Of a stretch of 64,000 nucleotides of DNA, positions 50,505 to 63,500 are shown piece after piece (position 1 is the first letter of the stretch; each line of letters starts with the position of its first letter). Both the position numbers and the translations under genes were made by a program. Source of the stretch: Mimachlamys varia. Its lineage: Eukaryota > Mollusca > Bivalvia > Pectinida > Pectinidae. The notes under the pieces are model-generated. The model did no database searches. It saw only the letters and a program-made list of their open reading frames with translations, and had not been told where the DNA came from. Where the stretch lies: contig OX392536.1 of NCBI GenBank assembly GCA_947623455.1, positions 37,081,465 to 37,145,464 of the forward strand, written 5' to 3'.

Positions 50505-53500
50505 AATGTTTTACTTGCTTTTGGTGATTATTTTACGTCATGAAAACTTATCAGATGAAGACGCTTTTGTTTAGGTTTCACATATTTTAAATGGTCGAAG
50601 AAGAAACAACTTAATTTTACAAACTATCAATTGGAAGAGTTTCCCGACACACAATCCATTTGCAACGCTCTTCCAAACGCGTCCCTTTGCAGATGTAAAC
50701 AAACGAACGGTGGCACTGGTTGTATTTTGCGATGAGGGTACCCGCATTTAATTCTCTATGCATTTGAAGACATATTTCGACCTGAAGATCTACTTTAAAT
50801 CTATAAGGCTTTCGGTCAGAGTGTTAAACTGGAATTACCGCGAAGTTGACTGAAATGTTATTTGTAAATTTGTGTACGATAGGTTGGGGGATTCAAAGAA
50901 TTGAAAATAAATGTCTGGTATAAACCATTACATTGGTGTTAATGGTTTATCGTCGGCCAAATGTTCAATACAAAATACATATCTCCTTGAGAAATGCATG
51001 TTCCTGTTAAAATGAAGAGGGCGACATCAAGGAATAACGTGACAAATTTTTGAGTGCGTAAAGAAAAGCCTTATTTAGATTAAAAATCACTTTACTTATC
51101 ATTGACGTTTGGACATTAAATTAGACGTATTGTCAGAAAGATAAAAGTAATCAATATATGTTTGTATACCACATGTATAATGGGAAACCTACCTCGCCAT
51201 TCGGAAATATGGCTATAGTCTACAATGATTTGGTCACCCTTAGTCATCGTTTTTTCTCTACTAAGATATATGCAAATAGTATCGGTTGATTATGACTATT
51301 TCGAGGTTCTGTTATAACTGTATACGTTTTCTTTAATACAAATTAAGCCATTTGTGCATCGTACACCGTAAGGTAACAGTGCACACACATGCGCGTTAAA
51401 AGAAATCACCAAGCGTTTTATAATTTTCATATGGTGCACACTTCGTGCATACACTGTTCACTCATCGTGCACATACCGCACATTGTGTAACGTTGTGCGA
51501 TCCTAAACCTGTACTTGTTCATACATGTAGCTTCCCGTGTATATGATAATGCCGAATGTTTTCCAATACTGTAGAAACGTTGAAACATACAGTATATACT
51601 GTACTTATGGGACGAATAAAAGCCGTTTAAATGACATCTCCTTTTCTTTATGGTTTTTTGTTTCCGGCACAATAACACAATACATCTAGTCTTATGTCTT
51701 TAGTGTTTCTGCCAAAGATTACTCTAACATAAATAATGACAAGTTGTCTGCGAAGCCAGGGATCAAACTTTCGCCTAGCAATACACCAGAAATTAAAAAC
51801 GGTCAAATACCGAAGTCCCGGCGGCCAATTAAAGATACACATTTGCTTTGCAATCAATCAGATATGCAGATACATCAATTGTAAAGACGACACTGTGGGC
51901 CCCTAGGGCTTCAAGTATCGGCTGTTTGTTTTAGACACATAACACTTCATGCAAACACATCGCAGTGTGACGAGTCGGTTTATAGATTTCTCTTCTGTCA
52001 CGGCTCCACATAAACAATCCCGATTAGAAATCGCTGACACTGACACGAGATAGCAGGAAGTCTATGTAACTTATAAATAATCGTATGAAAGATGTTCCAA
52101 ATTACATCATCAAATAATCTTTTGTAAAAAAAAGTAGTACAGTAGATGCGTTGTTTATGCGAGAAACGCATGCAGATAATTCACTACACATGATATACAA
52201 ACGCAAACATACCGGTACAAGAGTTATTGATGTATATCGCCCCGGGCGTTTTCACTAACCATGGAAGGATCTGTTACTGGGGCGAGGTGCCTCGATTGCT
52301 GCCACGGGGTACCAAAGTCTTCGATTTGATTCGGTGATTCTCGAAGTTTATCGTATCAGTTAACCTGTTGAATGACACTAACTGAAGCAAAACGACACCA
52401 TTTGTATCGGAATTGGTAGACTTAGATCCGATTAGTGTGTCAGGTTTAATCGTACAATCGGTTCTCATCGTAACAGCATTATCGAAAACATAATTCAGTA
52501 TAATATTAAGGCTGATCAAAATGCAATTCAGATTATTTTTTTAAAATAAATTTTAATCGAATTGACTGGACAAGAACAACTGTAAAAATAGGAAAAGAGA
52601 AAACCGTCAAACATTTGTGATATCAACACAGTAAAGCATTTTTTTTAAATAAAAAGTATTAATATATGCCCTCATTGTGTCATAACAAAAGCTAGGAGGA
52701 GTTGGTATCATTTTAATGATGTATCAATGACTATCACGTTTGATAATACACCGTATTTAGTTATGAACGGAATAAATATCATGACTCAAATATAGCTTCT
52801 TTCCCTAACTGTAATTCATTTTCCGAATATATTCGTATTGCTCAGACAGGTAGCGTCCAGTGGATGTATAAACAGGAGCATCCTTGATTTGAACAACTTC
52901 CCCGTATACTACACTAATGAGTTATTTTAACTGTTTGCATTTCAGAATAATAATTGGACAGTTGTGTCAGTGCCGATATTCAGTAATTGTGAAATAAATG
53001 TGTTACGTGAACGCTATTAATAACAATCTGTCAAGATATGATGATTTCGGAAGTATATTTTTCTTGCATGACAAGTCTGATGCATAGAACAGCCCCACCA
53101 GCGGATATGGAACCATGTTTTCTTGTGACATGGAGAGTAGAGATGCATCACTGGAGATTGCAATTAGTCACGGGGAAACTATTTATACCAAAACCAAGCC
53201 CAATTACTCTTCCTCCGATATTCATTACTGCAGACGTCGAAAATGCATAATTATTGTTTCGTTGCCTTTTCAACATTCATTTCAAGATTGAATTACCTAT
53301 TTAGTGCTGCGTAGATGTCAGCTGTCTCTTAATGTGGACGCCAGAATTTCCCGTGATTGTTAATTAGCAATAATGATAATTCGGGGTGTCTGTCTGTATC
53401 AGCGTACAGACTTTAATTCACTCATCTTGTTGTCCTTCCTCTTCCTTAGTATTGCTTAGACATACGGGCAATGGTAAAATTTTCAAAAGTCTGTCAGCAC

Positions 53501-54959
53501 GGGTGTGAAGCACAAATAAGATTAACTATTTTCCCTTTTTAACTCAGTTTTAGTTAATTGTATAAGTGTTTAATTTATGACTTCTTAATGATATTTAACA
53601 TTAACATTTCAATGAAACTGCATGTAAAGAAATTCAAAGACATAATTTCCCATGCTGTGAAGCTGACCATGCTTTGATCACTAGGACCTAATATATTTAG
53701 CATCTTAGGATGGAACATATTGAGTTAGCAGGGTGATATTGTTTCATATCTTACAGACTGATAAGGTAAATGTCTATCCCCACATGCCCGTCGGTCATTA
53801 CACCAACGTGTTGTATATGTCACCTTCGGGTTCCAAAGAGTAAAATTGCTTTGAAGGTCGGTGCGTGAGCTTTGATATTTCAATTCAGATGATTTATAAT
53901 TATGGTCCAGGATAAAGCGGACAAAGCTGTCGGGAGGGCCGAGTATTTATTACTTGAGACAGTTGAAAGTTTAAACTGTATCAAGTTTGGCAGGAGTCCT
54001 TGCTAAAAAGCACAATTCAGTATAAATGCATCTTACATAGCGCAAGGTATGTTTATTGTGTAGCAATGATTACAAAGTTTATCGATAGAAAGCTAGGCTT
54101 AAATTAGGATTTTATGTTTTAAGGGTTTGAACCAGAACAAATTTTGCACTTGAAGGTTTAAAGTGAACACCATAAACCGAACTCAGGTTTTGAAAGTTGA
54201 ATGGGCACAGAGAAATATTCGACCATCAGAAAAATCACAAAATAATACAAGATTCGTGCCATCGCTTATTTTGGTGTGAATCATGTGAATTTCAATTTTG
54301 AAATATATATAACTAAGTTTAGAAATGGTTTTCTTGTTCTGTGAATGGACGAAAGTTGTGATGAAATGGTATGTTACATTGATTATTTCGACCTATGTAC
54401 ATGCTGTATGATACTGCATACATACCTTGCCATTTAAAAGTGCTACAATAAAACATTATTAGAAATATCTACACTAACCTTGCTCAAATCCCAAGCGATA
54501 TCCAACCAATCATGCTTGTTTACATTCAATCTCTTAGTCAATACGCTTACAAATGTGTCTCGAAGGGCTTTATTTTAACGTCCTATCAATGAAGCAGCTT
54601 TCAAATAGCCTGCAACTAACCAATGCCATGAAGATGTTAATATACATCCACCATGAGCGAAACAAAATTGATACAACGTAGAAACATAAATAACACACTT
54701 ATAAACGCATGGCCTAAGGTAAACTCATTTGTTGAAAAACATTGGCGTCTGAAAGTACACACATAGATTTGAATCAATGTATCAGGTGGCAACGATTGAT
54801 GAATTGCTGTTTGTTATTCATGTTATAATGATGTCAAGTACGAGAGTTAAACGTAAACTGTGTTACAGAAAATAACATATTAAGCCTAATGAAATTGTAA
54901 TTGCACGTCATGAAATATTATGGGAGTGATTATGTTTCCGGTAAATGAAACAAAACAAA
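50505..54959. other. intronic stretch without a recognised gene
   Basis: About 4.5 kb. At 50710-50750, GGTGGCACTGGTTGTATTTT-GCGATGAGGG resembles part of the 48400 SINE body. The 53038-53250 frame is unrecognised. Confidence 0.4.
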
Positions 54960-55025
54960 ACATGGTTTTGAGTTCGTTTTATAGTTTTGTTGAATTTTTG
55001 GTATTCTCTGATTGCTTTTAGTGAC
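54960..55025 (+). mobile_element. retroelement family A, copy 16 (extreme 3' end)
   Basis: GGTTTTGAGTTCGTTTTATA then GTTTTGTTGAATTTTTGGTA and TTCTCTGATTG match the last 60 bp of the family. Confidence 0.7.
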
Positions 55026-55869
55026 TTCATGTATTAAGATTGTTTGATAATGTGAGTGATCCCAATACACACAGTTTGTATATTAAATGTTACAAGCATG
55101 TCCCTCGAAGGATTGTTCATAGTTCATCAAAAACCCCTTCCAGAGCGATATCTTAAAATTCACTATAAATGTATAAATACAACTCAAAATTATAGTTAAT
55201 TAAGCCATTTGCGCTAAAAATGTTAGAGTGAATGTCTGTTCTTCTCTAACACACACAATTATTTGTAAATTGTCGTAATTAACACCCAAATCGGGTAAGT
55301 TCTATTGAGCGATGGGGTTTTTTTCGGAAAAACAAGCCACGCAATTTAACGTGATATGTGCGCTTTCGATGAGTGTTTGTATTTGTGCTTATCGGTAGTG
55401 CAATTTGTTAAAATAAGAAGGGGGTAAAACTTAATTGAACTTTTATTGACAAACCAGTTTCCAAATGCCCAATGGGTTGTTGCTGTAACAGATGGCACGG
55501 TATTTGAGAAACCTGTGTTACCATAATATCATATTTTAACCCCGTCAACATTTTCAAAAGTGTCCCAGAAGTCAGATTTGAAATTTCCCTTTGGACTGCA
55601 GTGCAAGCTGTTTATGCCGACAAATTGTTTTGATATGTTTAACACATATTTTATATAATATGTATTTGGTATGAATCATGTGGACTACAATTTTGATATA
55701 TATAACCCTAAAGAAAGACAGTAATACACAAAATGTAATAATGATTTCCTTTTGGTCACAATAGCATAACCTGTTAAGTTTGTTATAGAGGTTACCTTTA
55801 ATGTAGATATCATGAAAATAAATGTTGTAGAAATTAAATAGCTGATTGTTATTTCTTTGATTATTTCAG

Positions 55870-56262
55870 ATATTCTTCTTCCTGATGTTCAATCTTTGGC
55901 CTGTAGAGGAGACCGAACTCGTTTTGAATTTGGTGTAGTAAAGACAATCGACGGCATGTCACATTGGACAACAACTCATCATCCCAGGAAATGAACTAAA
56001 ATACAAATAACGATTTATGAATAACGATTGTCGTAAACAAACAAAGTTTAACTACACGAAGTGGATGCTTGTTTCCTTCAATTAACGTTTGCAGTTAAAA
56101 CAATCAGCGTACGCTTAATGTTTGCTCCCTTTCATAGTTCCCTTCTAAAGTCGCGCGATTGCAGGAATGAAAACCAAAACACGAAAGAAAGAACATTTAT
56201 GTGGCATATCGTTAAATTAAATGTTTGGTGTACTTTTAATAAAGCAGCTGATGAACTAAAAT
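55870..56262 (+). other. predicted last exon (3' UTR) of the neuropeptide gene
   Basis: It begins after a strong polypyrimidine-AG acceptor and runs to an AATAAA at 56238 with a T/G-rich stretch 25-60 bp further on. The end coordinate is approximate. Read in phase 0 directly from exon 1 (skipping exon 2), the first 22 codons are open before a TAG, so a skipped isoform would have a different hydrophobic tail. A longer open frame at 56061-56387 in this area looks like chance. Confidence 0.4.
56238..56243 (+). terminator. polyadenylation signal AATAAA
   Basis: AATAAA is followed within 25-60 bp by TGTTGCTATTGTTTGTTTTT, a typical U/GU-rich downstream element. It fits the end of the predicted last exon. 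Confidence 0.5.
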
Positions 56263-56269
56263 GTTGCTA

Positions 56270-58470
56270 TTGTTTGTTTTTGTTTCTGTTTTGTTGTTTG
56301 TTTTTGAAAATTAAGAATTGTTGCTCCGTCGTTATCAACAACAAACAAACAACTAGAACACAAAGTCATTCTTACACAAACATTTAAGACCTTATGCCGG
56401 TCCACTATTCACTCAATAAATTCATCACACACGTATGCGATATCGTACGATCTTATAAACCTAAAACACTATTATCAAAAATCTGTATTTCATTTCTTGT
56501 GAGTTAATAGCATAGCTTTTTCGCAACAGAAAAAAAACCAGAACTAAAACAATAGCAACCGCAATTGCAAATGACAATATTTTAAGTAAATTTACACTTT
56601 AGAAATATGACGTCGCTATTCGATCCTAACGTCATATGTTCGCCTTCAGTATATCATTATCTGGACATATCTTCATTGTGCCCAGCCCCAGGCTCTATGC
56701 TGAAGTCATACATGTAGCTGATATGCCGATGATACTTTATTTAATCATTCTTGGGCGACCTAAGCTCAGTAAAATTGTCAATGTCTATTCAAGCCGTTTT
56801 GACCTTGACACATTAGTTCAATACAACAATTTAAACAAATCAATAGAATATGCTTGGGAATTGTTTTAGACCACCTTGATTTGAGTTATCTTCCCCTTAC
56901 CGCTTAAGTTGAGAAGAAAAACAATTCTAGAATCATATTTGACAAGCTTGTAAGAAAATGTATCATAATGTACAGTCGTATAGACCGATAAGTCGATTTA
57001 GCTTGTTTTTAATTGACATATATTGCAATAATATTGGTACATGCTAAACTTTTACAGTTACACATATTAGAAACAAATTATAGAAGATTCAATATTTTCA
57101 TAAAGCCTCGTTGGTAAGGCTGACATGGTCTCTTCTTTTCTTTATAGCGTCACGTTAATTGTCCCATCATGCTATTTTTGGTTGAATGCAGTATTTTATC
57201 ATTTTACAATTTGTATACATTCCTAAAGAGAAAACGGATTTCCAACATTGATTTCGGTTTATATTTATCGTAAACATTTTAGGGATAACCACACCTCCAC
57301 CTCAAAAAGTTCCATAACTGATCAAATGTTACATACCAGGAAACAATCATCTCATTCAAACGTACATATGTATACAATGAAATAAATAATGATGAAATAT
57401 CCATTGCCACCACCAGTGCGCCTATCTATCGAATTTATATACGTATATAAATGCAACTTCATTTATGTTATAATTCAAATAATCTTTGCTAAATTTGCAA
57501 CGTCGAAACATTCTTCAAAACCAATTTACGCTTACTGTGTATTTGGTCCGTAACATTATTAGCCATTTGAAAAATAACAAAGCCATAGCTTTTAACGACG
57601 AGTCACTAATTGATTGTTCACTCAATATAAATACAAAAAACAAACAGAATCATTCATTCATTCATAATGACACTATCGCAGCAATATTTCGATGATATAG
57701 AAAAAAACAAGATAAAGAAACGAAGTACCAAAACCTAGAGGAAGCCGGCACACGCCATTACATGTCAACGGCATCAATAACCTAAGCCACGCCTAATGAC
57801 GACATCGAGTGTGATACAGGGGGTGAAATCGTCCAGGAGGAGAGTGCAGACGTATACAGATCAGAAGATCTATATTTTACATAATGTTGTCACGCGGTTG
57901 CTTTAAAGTAACTAAAAACTCGAAAGTATTAAATACAGGCCTATTGAACTGGGACGGTAGGACAAAGACACCCTACACAACTATCCACTCAGACATAATA
58001 CTATTATACTGAAGGCATCTGTCATTTCTGGCGAACTCGATATGTTGATTGAAAAGCTCGTATATTGCAATCTGTCACACGACTGGATGTTGATTAAACA
58101 AGGAGACTGTTTAGAAGGATGTTTATGTTGGTGCATGACGGGTTTGACCAGCTTATATAGTTCATCCGGATGCAATTGAAATCATTTGTGATTGTTGCAT
58201 GATTCTTGATTTGATTAAAGATAATAAATAATAGATTTACTTGGTTAAAAAAAATCACACTCTACGACTGTGTTAACGGAGTATACACACACGAGAACAG
58301 ATATACAAAGATGACGTAACACACACATATGCTGCACCTTTTAAATTTAGTAATAGATACAGTATGCCGAAAAAAATGAATTAAACTGCACCATACAGCT
58401 GTTTCGTCCTCCTATGACTCTGCAGTGATGCTAGAGGCCAAAATGTGTGAATCCAAAATTTCTAAACTGA
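56270..58470. other. intergenic sequence downstream of the gene
   Basis: AT-rich; no supported gene. Confidence 0.4.
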
Positions 58471-58475
58471 TGTAG

Positions 58476-58712
58476 AAGCGTAAAACCCCTTTAATTGATG
58501 AATTTGGAATTAAAATTGAACTTGTTCTGTATAATTTCAAATCGTGTACTACGAAAATATGTGTAGCATGTACGGTGCCACTACTCAAATGAGATAACTG
58601 TGTAATTAATGTATTCGATATATACTATAGTAGAGTCAGGTGCGTAAAACTCCTTTAATTTATTAAGTTTGAAGTAAAATTAAACTAGTTCTGTAGAGTT
58701 AAATAATTCACT
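58476..58712. repeat. pair of diverged dispersed repeats
   Basis: GCGTAAAACCCCTTTAATT...AAAATTGAACTTGTTCTGTA (58480-58535) and GCGTAAAACTCCTTTAATT...AAAATTAAACTAGTTCTGTA (58642-58697) are direct repeats. A third copy lies inverted at 28850-28920 (GGAGTTTTACGCACCTGAC). Confidence 0.65.
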
Positions 58713-59334
58713 TCATTCTATAAATATCTCAATTTACTGTTCCCGCACCTTCTGTGCCCCTTATATCGGTTCTTGGAAAAAAGATGTAAATTTAATGTAC
58801 GATCGGAGATTTTCTTTTCGTACATTTCATCATATGATCTTTGTCGACGTTCAACTTTTTGATTTTTTAGGACTTAAATGTTATATTCGTTGACGCTGTG
58901 CAAGCCTTGTCTTGATTTACTTTAAATGGTGTCTTTGATAAGTTATATTTTTATTTTGTTCTATTTAGACGTAATATTTCTCTTTTTAAACATTTTGCAT
59001 TTAATTGGTACTCTTGTGTAGACGAATTACAATTTGAAAAGAGTAATAAACATATGCTTATGTCAAAGGGGATTACTCATAACAATATTTTCTTGGTACG
59101 TCAGTTAGTGTAATAGCCTAGGGTGTTCTGAGAAGAAGTATTACCTGTAATACATTTCCGTCAAACTTACAGGTAAGTAAAAACTATGTGCAAGTTTTTT
59201 GGGTACCATAATACCTAATTGGGCAATATTTTGTATCATTGTTTGATGTGAATATCAACGTTTTCTTTAGTTTCTTCATAATTGAGCCATGCTGATTTGT
59301 TGTCAATACCCCAGTTCTGACGTTGGTGATACAT

Positions 59335-59525
59335 GTATGACGTTGATTTGATATGACCTAGATTTACATGGCGGTTGCTTTGATGAAGCAGACCCATTTC
59401 TCTGGCAGAACACAAGAACACATTTTCTTGTCAAAGGTACCCATGTAAATTGTTCCTTTGCTCATATTTTGATTTGAATTAAGACTTTGGCTATGTCGAC
59501 GATTTGGTTTTCTTTGAATTTTTTA
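59335..59525 (+). mobile_element. retroelement family A, copy 17 (3' part)
   Basis: Sense fragment: ATATGACCTAGATTTACATG, GCGGTTGCTTTGATGAAGCA, and TTGCTCATATTTTGA. Confidence 0.7.
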
Positions 59526-60619
59526 ACGTAATTTTCAAATGATAAATAAAACCTGATGGTTGTTTTTGGTTGGCATACATTAACGAAGGTCTGTATCTAT
59601 TTAACTACAAAACCGTTGTTTAGCAGAAATAGATAAAACAAGAACATGAAAAAAGGGAAAATTCGGTTGTACACCACTGAGCAATAACAATGTAGCTGTT
59701 GTTAATATTTTGGTTACGATATAAAGTTCATTTAAGTGTTAAGAACCCCTGCGCCTCTTGTCCGGTTTTGGAATCCTGAACGTAATATTGAATGAGTTTC
59801 TACACCTTCTAACCTCAATTATTTCATGCGTACCCATACCGGGCTTTATGTAAGTTTGCTAGCGATAGTAATTGATGTTATAGGGCTGTAACACCATTTG
59901 CTCAAACGAGGTGGCCAATATATTGTTGTACATAAATGAACTTAGTTCTGTTGTGCACATTCCATATTACGAACTGTTCAAAATATATCCTCTGTAATCA
60001 GCTTTAATTTCAAATTAAGAAGGGCACGTAAGTCACACATTCCTTTTGTCATCTATATGGGGGGGGGGGGGCTTACATACACTTTTGTTATACACACTCT
60101 ATGTACGTTGGAATGCATGTTTTGTATTCTCCCTTATGGCAGGCTTCTAACAATGGTGTGATAGAACCCGTGACTGCAAATTCAAAGCTGTTGTCCTATC
60201 TGATTCTAACAACAAAGAAATGAAATTGTCTCGTAAGGCTAGCGCTGTGAACAGTGCATCTCCAAGGGTTGTTGCGTGTTAGATGAAACTTGTAGCGCTG
60301 AGTGAAAAGATAGAGCACTTATCTACTAAAGGACCTGTCACATATCCAATTCGGGAAGCGCGTCCTTTCGTCCTAATTATCCTTCCTGAGTTGAGTAATG
60401 CTATTATTCTGGTCTGGTATAGTTCTTATTTGTCAAATCTAATAAGGCAGGTATATTTTATTTTGCTGGGGCATACTTAAAGTTCAGTAAGAATGCTGTT
60501 TTTGTGGATCACACCGAGGAAATTTGATACACTTCTTAATTATTTAAGTCTGTGGAAATGAATCTGGGGTTACGTATGTACATGGCACACGGCAATGATA
60601 TTAAACGAGACGAAAAAAA
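59526..60619. other. intergenic sequence without recognised features
   Basis: A G11-like run at 60060 is the only feature. Confidence 0.4.
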
Positions 60620-61145
60620 AATCACAGAATACCAAAGCGTCAACAAACCATAACCCGAACTCAAAATTGATTAAACAAGAGGCATAATAGGAACAAAAGA
60701 AATATTTTCATTTGATACTCTCGTAAAAGCACAAGAAAATGAAACCATGTGTTCCGGAAGAATAAGCGTCTTCTGCTAAATCGACGACACTCGCCATGTC
60801 ACATCAAAGTAAGCATCAAGTTCTCGAAACGAGAACTGAGTATCATTGTCAATCACAACAAGTAAATACACTAATGGGCATACTCAAAAACGTCCATCTT
60901 CATATCACTTAAAGATACAGAATGAGATGGCGACCATAAATCTTGCCCATAGTTCTGATCAATCTTCATCTCTCGAATCCTTGTGTTGTTAGTTTGTTAG
61001 TCAGCAGTCGAAGTCGATCACGAAAATCACATTACCTAGAGCAAGCCCTGGAGTATCGAATCAACTGCGACATGTAAATACCATAGGTTGGAGAAACAGT
61101 GATGTTACTATCAAGACATAAAAAGTTTACGATCGGGAAATAAAA
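60620..61145 (-). mobile_element. retroelement family A, copy 18 (long)
   Basis: Antisense from CAGAATACCAAAGCGTCAAC through all family blocks to ATCAAGACATAAAAAGTTTA. It includes GCGACATGTAAATACCATAG, the YGV..SQL coding block. About 525 bp. Confidence 0.95.
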
Positions 61146-61453
61146 TAACTTAGGTCAACGTCATATTTTTAGACTCACATTACAAGAATGTCACTAATGT
61201 ACACATATTATTAGTATTTTGCGACACTTGTCTTATTAGCCATGTCTTTGAACTTAAAACTACCCTAAACAGTTATATTCACTACACTTTGTTTGCCATA
61301 TCACCTTTCCCGATTTAATTTACAATATGTAGCCACATATTCACCTACACATTCGTCTATAATTGATCAATAATGACTTATAACAACGTCTTTAAAAATC
61401 AGTGATCCAACAATTAGTGACATATTTAGTATTACCCTTATACTGGTTTAAAT

Positions 61454-61799
61454 TAAAGGCCCAATATACGTAACGTTCGGCAAAACTTGAAGCGAAAATC
61501 AAGCCTAATAACTTATTATATTTATAGATTTAGCTAAGATTAACTGATATCAGCAATATTCAAGATGAATTTTTTCGCGTCCATTTCGAACCGTCTTCTA
61601 CCTTCGGTTTGTTGTTGAAGTGGGACCCACCTGAATTATTTTCAATTCTTTGGATTTATTTGTCCAGAGTTTCTTGTTAGTTACCGCTCAGGTTAACTTC
61701 GTTTTAGGCTTAATTTTGCATGATTTTCAACTGGATTTTTTTTCAGAATTTTTTCAGAATCACGAAAATTACCCTGAAGTTACGTATATTGGGCCTTTA
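61454..61799. mobile_element. TIR MITE family B, copy 3 (346 bp)
   Basis: Begins TAAAGGCCCAATATACGTAA and ends TTACGTATATTGGGCCTTTA. It is shorter than copies 1 and 2 by an internal deletion around 61570-61590. Confidence 0.9.
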
Positions 61800-63060
61800 A
61801 TAAGAGCGCCGAGTGAAGTTCTTAAAGAGGCAATTTAGTGAAGTTTGTTTACGTTTTTTTTATAATATCGCCAGATGTTATGTACTTCTTATGAACTTTT
61901 CATACGATATGTTGACAAAAGCCGATGTTTGACGTTCGTTTTTTTAATCAATAATAAAGAAATCCTTAATCTTCCAACTAAATGAATAATATGCAAAAGA
62001 GTCATATGTTTACAAACATCTCTGAGCACATTTGACCTTTACGAGCATGCGCGGAACCTGTCTCGTGGATGCAAATACATGTACATGACGTCCGAAGCCG
62101 ATTGACGGAGCTGTCAAGACTGATGAAATAAAGTTATTATACTTATCTCCATTCGTTTCAAGTACATTACTGTATCGCTTTATCCATAACACGTTCTTCA
62201 CGTCACCTCTATAGCTGAAATTCGAGTTTAGTTTAACGCACCAGTAAACGCGCGTATCATATCGGCGAACACACGTGTCCCGGTAATGAAAGGGGCAAAT
62301 TTGTGCGCGAGCTCTCAATAATATTTATTTCTGACTGAATTGAAACATAACAAAACAATTTCTCTTTAGATCTAATAATCCAAGCACCTATCATACTTAT
62401 TTACAACGTATTTCGTAAATTAAACATCCATAGAAGTAAGTATTTGTAACATTAAACGTACCATGTTACATTTGGTTACATGATACGCATGCACACTCTA
62501 CACGTGTTCGATCGCGCCAGGTGGCGCAGTTTTCGTGCTATATTTTACACGGTGTTTCTCAAAAATGAAATTGGCCACACTTGACATTGGCTGCATATTA
62601 TCTAATGATCAAATGCGGATTCTTTTGTCTGAATGTATTTATTTTTTATTCTAGTTACATTAATAAAACGCTGGTTGATTTAATAGGCCCTTTAAATGGT
62701 GACACATGCGTGCTTAAAAAAGAATTGTTTCACCTTGTTGCTACCCTTTGTCTTTGCTTTTTTTTCGTCTGAAATTTCCCTCCAGTTGTGAAATCGGAAA
62801 CATGTCACACAATATTACTTTACGTCACATCCAGCCTTCATCGGTTAATTCCAGAATGTTGAAAACAACCGTAATATATTTCAGCTGATGATTATCTTTC
62901 AGCTGATGTATTTATCTCTGTCATTGCTTGAGAAACTGTCTTGTCCGACCTTCCGATTTTAAATTATGGAAATTCCATCTCCATCTGAACTAGTTCATTT
63001 ATGATTCTCAGTAAATATCTGTTCAGATATTTACTAAAGCTTCGTTCTTTTAAGGCTTTT
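61800..63060. other. intergenic sequence without recognised features
   Basis: Nothing supported. Confidence 0.4.
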
Positions 63061-63064
63061 ATAA

Positions 63065-63500
63065 GTCATAATACGCACTCAAAATCGATTAAACTAGGGA
63101 CTAAATGTGTACAAAGGAAATAGTTACATGGAAACCCTTATAAAAGTACAGGAGAATAAGACCAGGTGTTCCGGAAATTAAACGTCTACTGCTTCATTGA
63201 TGACACCCGCAATGTTAATCTTGGTCACATTTAAGTAAACATCAAGTCCTAAAAGACAGACACGAGTTACCATTCTCAATCACAACAAGTAATGAGCATA
63301 TTTTAAAACGTCCACCTTCATACATGTATACAAGGAGATACAAAATATTTCTCAATGAGAGCAAGATGGCCACCAACAAACTTGCTCAACTTTGTTTGAT
63401 AGAAGCCGACATATATCACAAAAATCGCTATATATAACACAAACCCTAGAATGCCGTGTCAACAAAGACATGTAGACACCATATATTTGAGAATATGGTA
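63065..63500 (-). mobile_element. retroelement family A, copy 19
   Basis: Antisense CACTCAAAATCGATTAAACT, AAGACCAGGTGTTCCGGAA, CATTGATGACACCCGCAATG, and AAGATGGCCACCAACAAACT, fading into AAAGACATGTAGACACCATA. Confidence 0.9.

Larger units (their letters stand above)
44338..55869 (+). other. predicted intron 2 (about 11.5 kb, within the 3' UTR)
   Basis: The donor is GTATGT at 44338. The best acceptor I see before a good polyadenylation signal is TTTCTTTGATTATTTCAG, ending at 55869. The intron contains a MULE-like foldback element, two SINEs and a palindromic MITE. Confidence 0.4.

Noticed and set aside
56061..56387. 108-codon frame at the predicted 3' UTR
   Set aside because: Runs through the polyadenylation signal and a low-complexity LFLFCCLFL stretch; no homology recognised.
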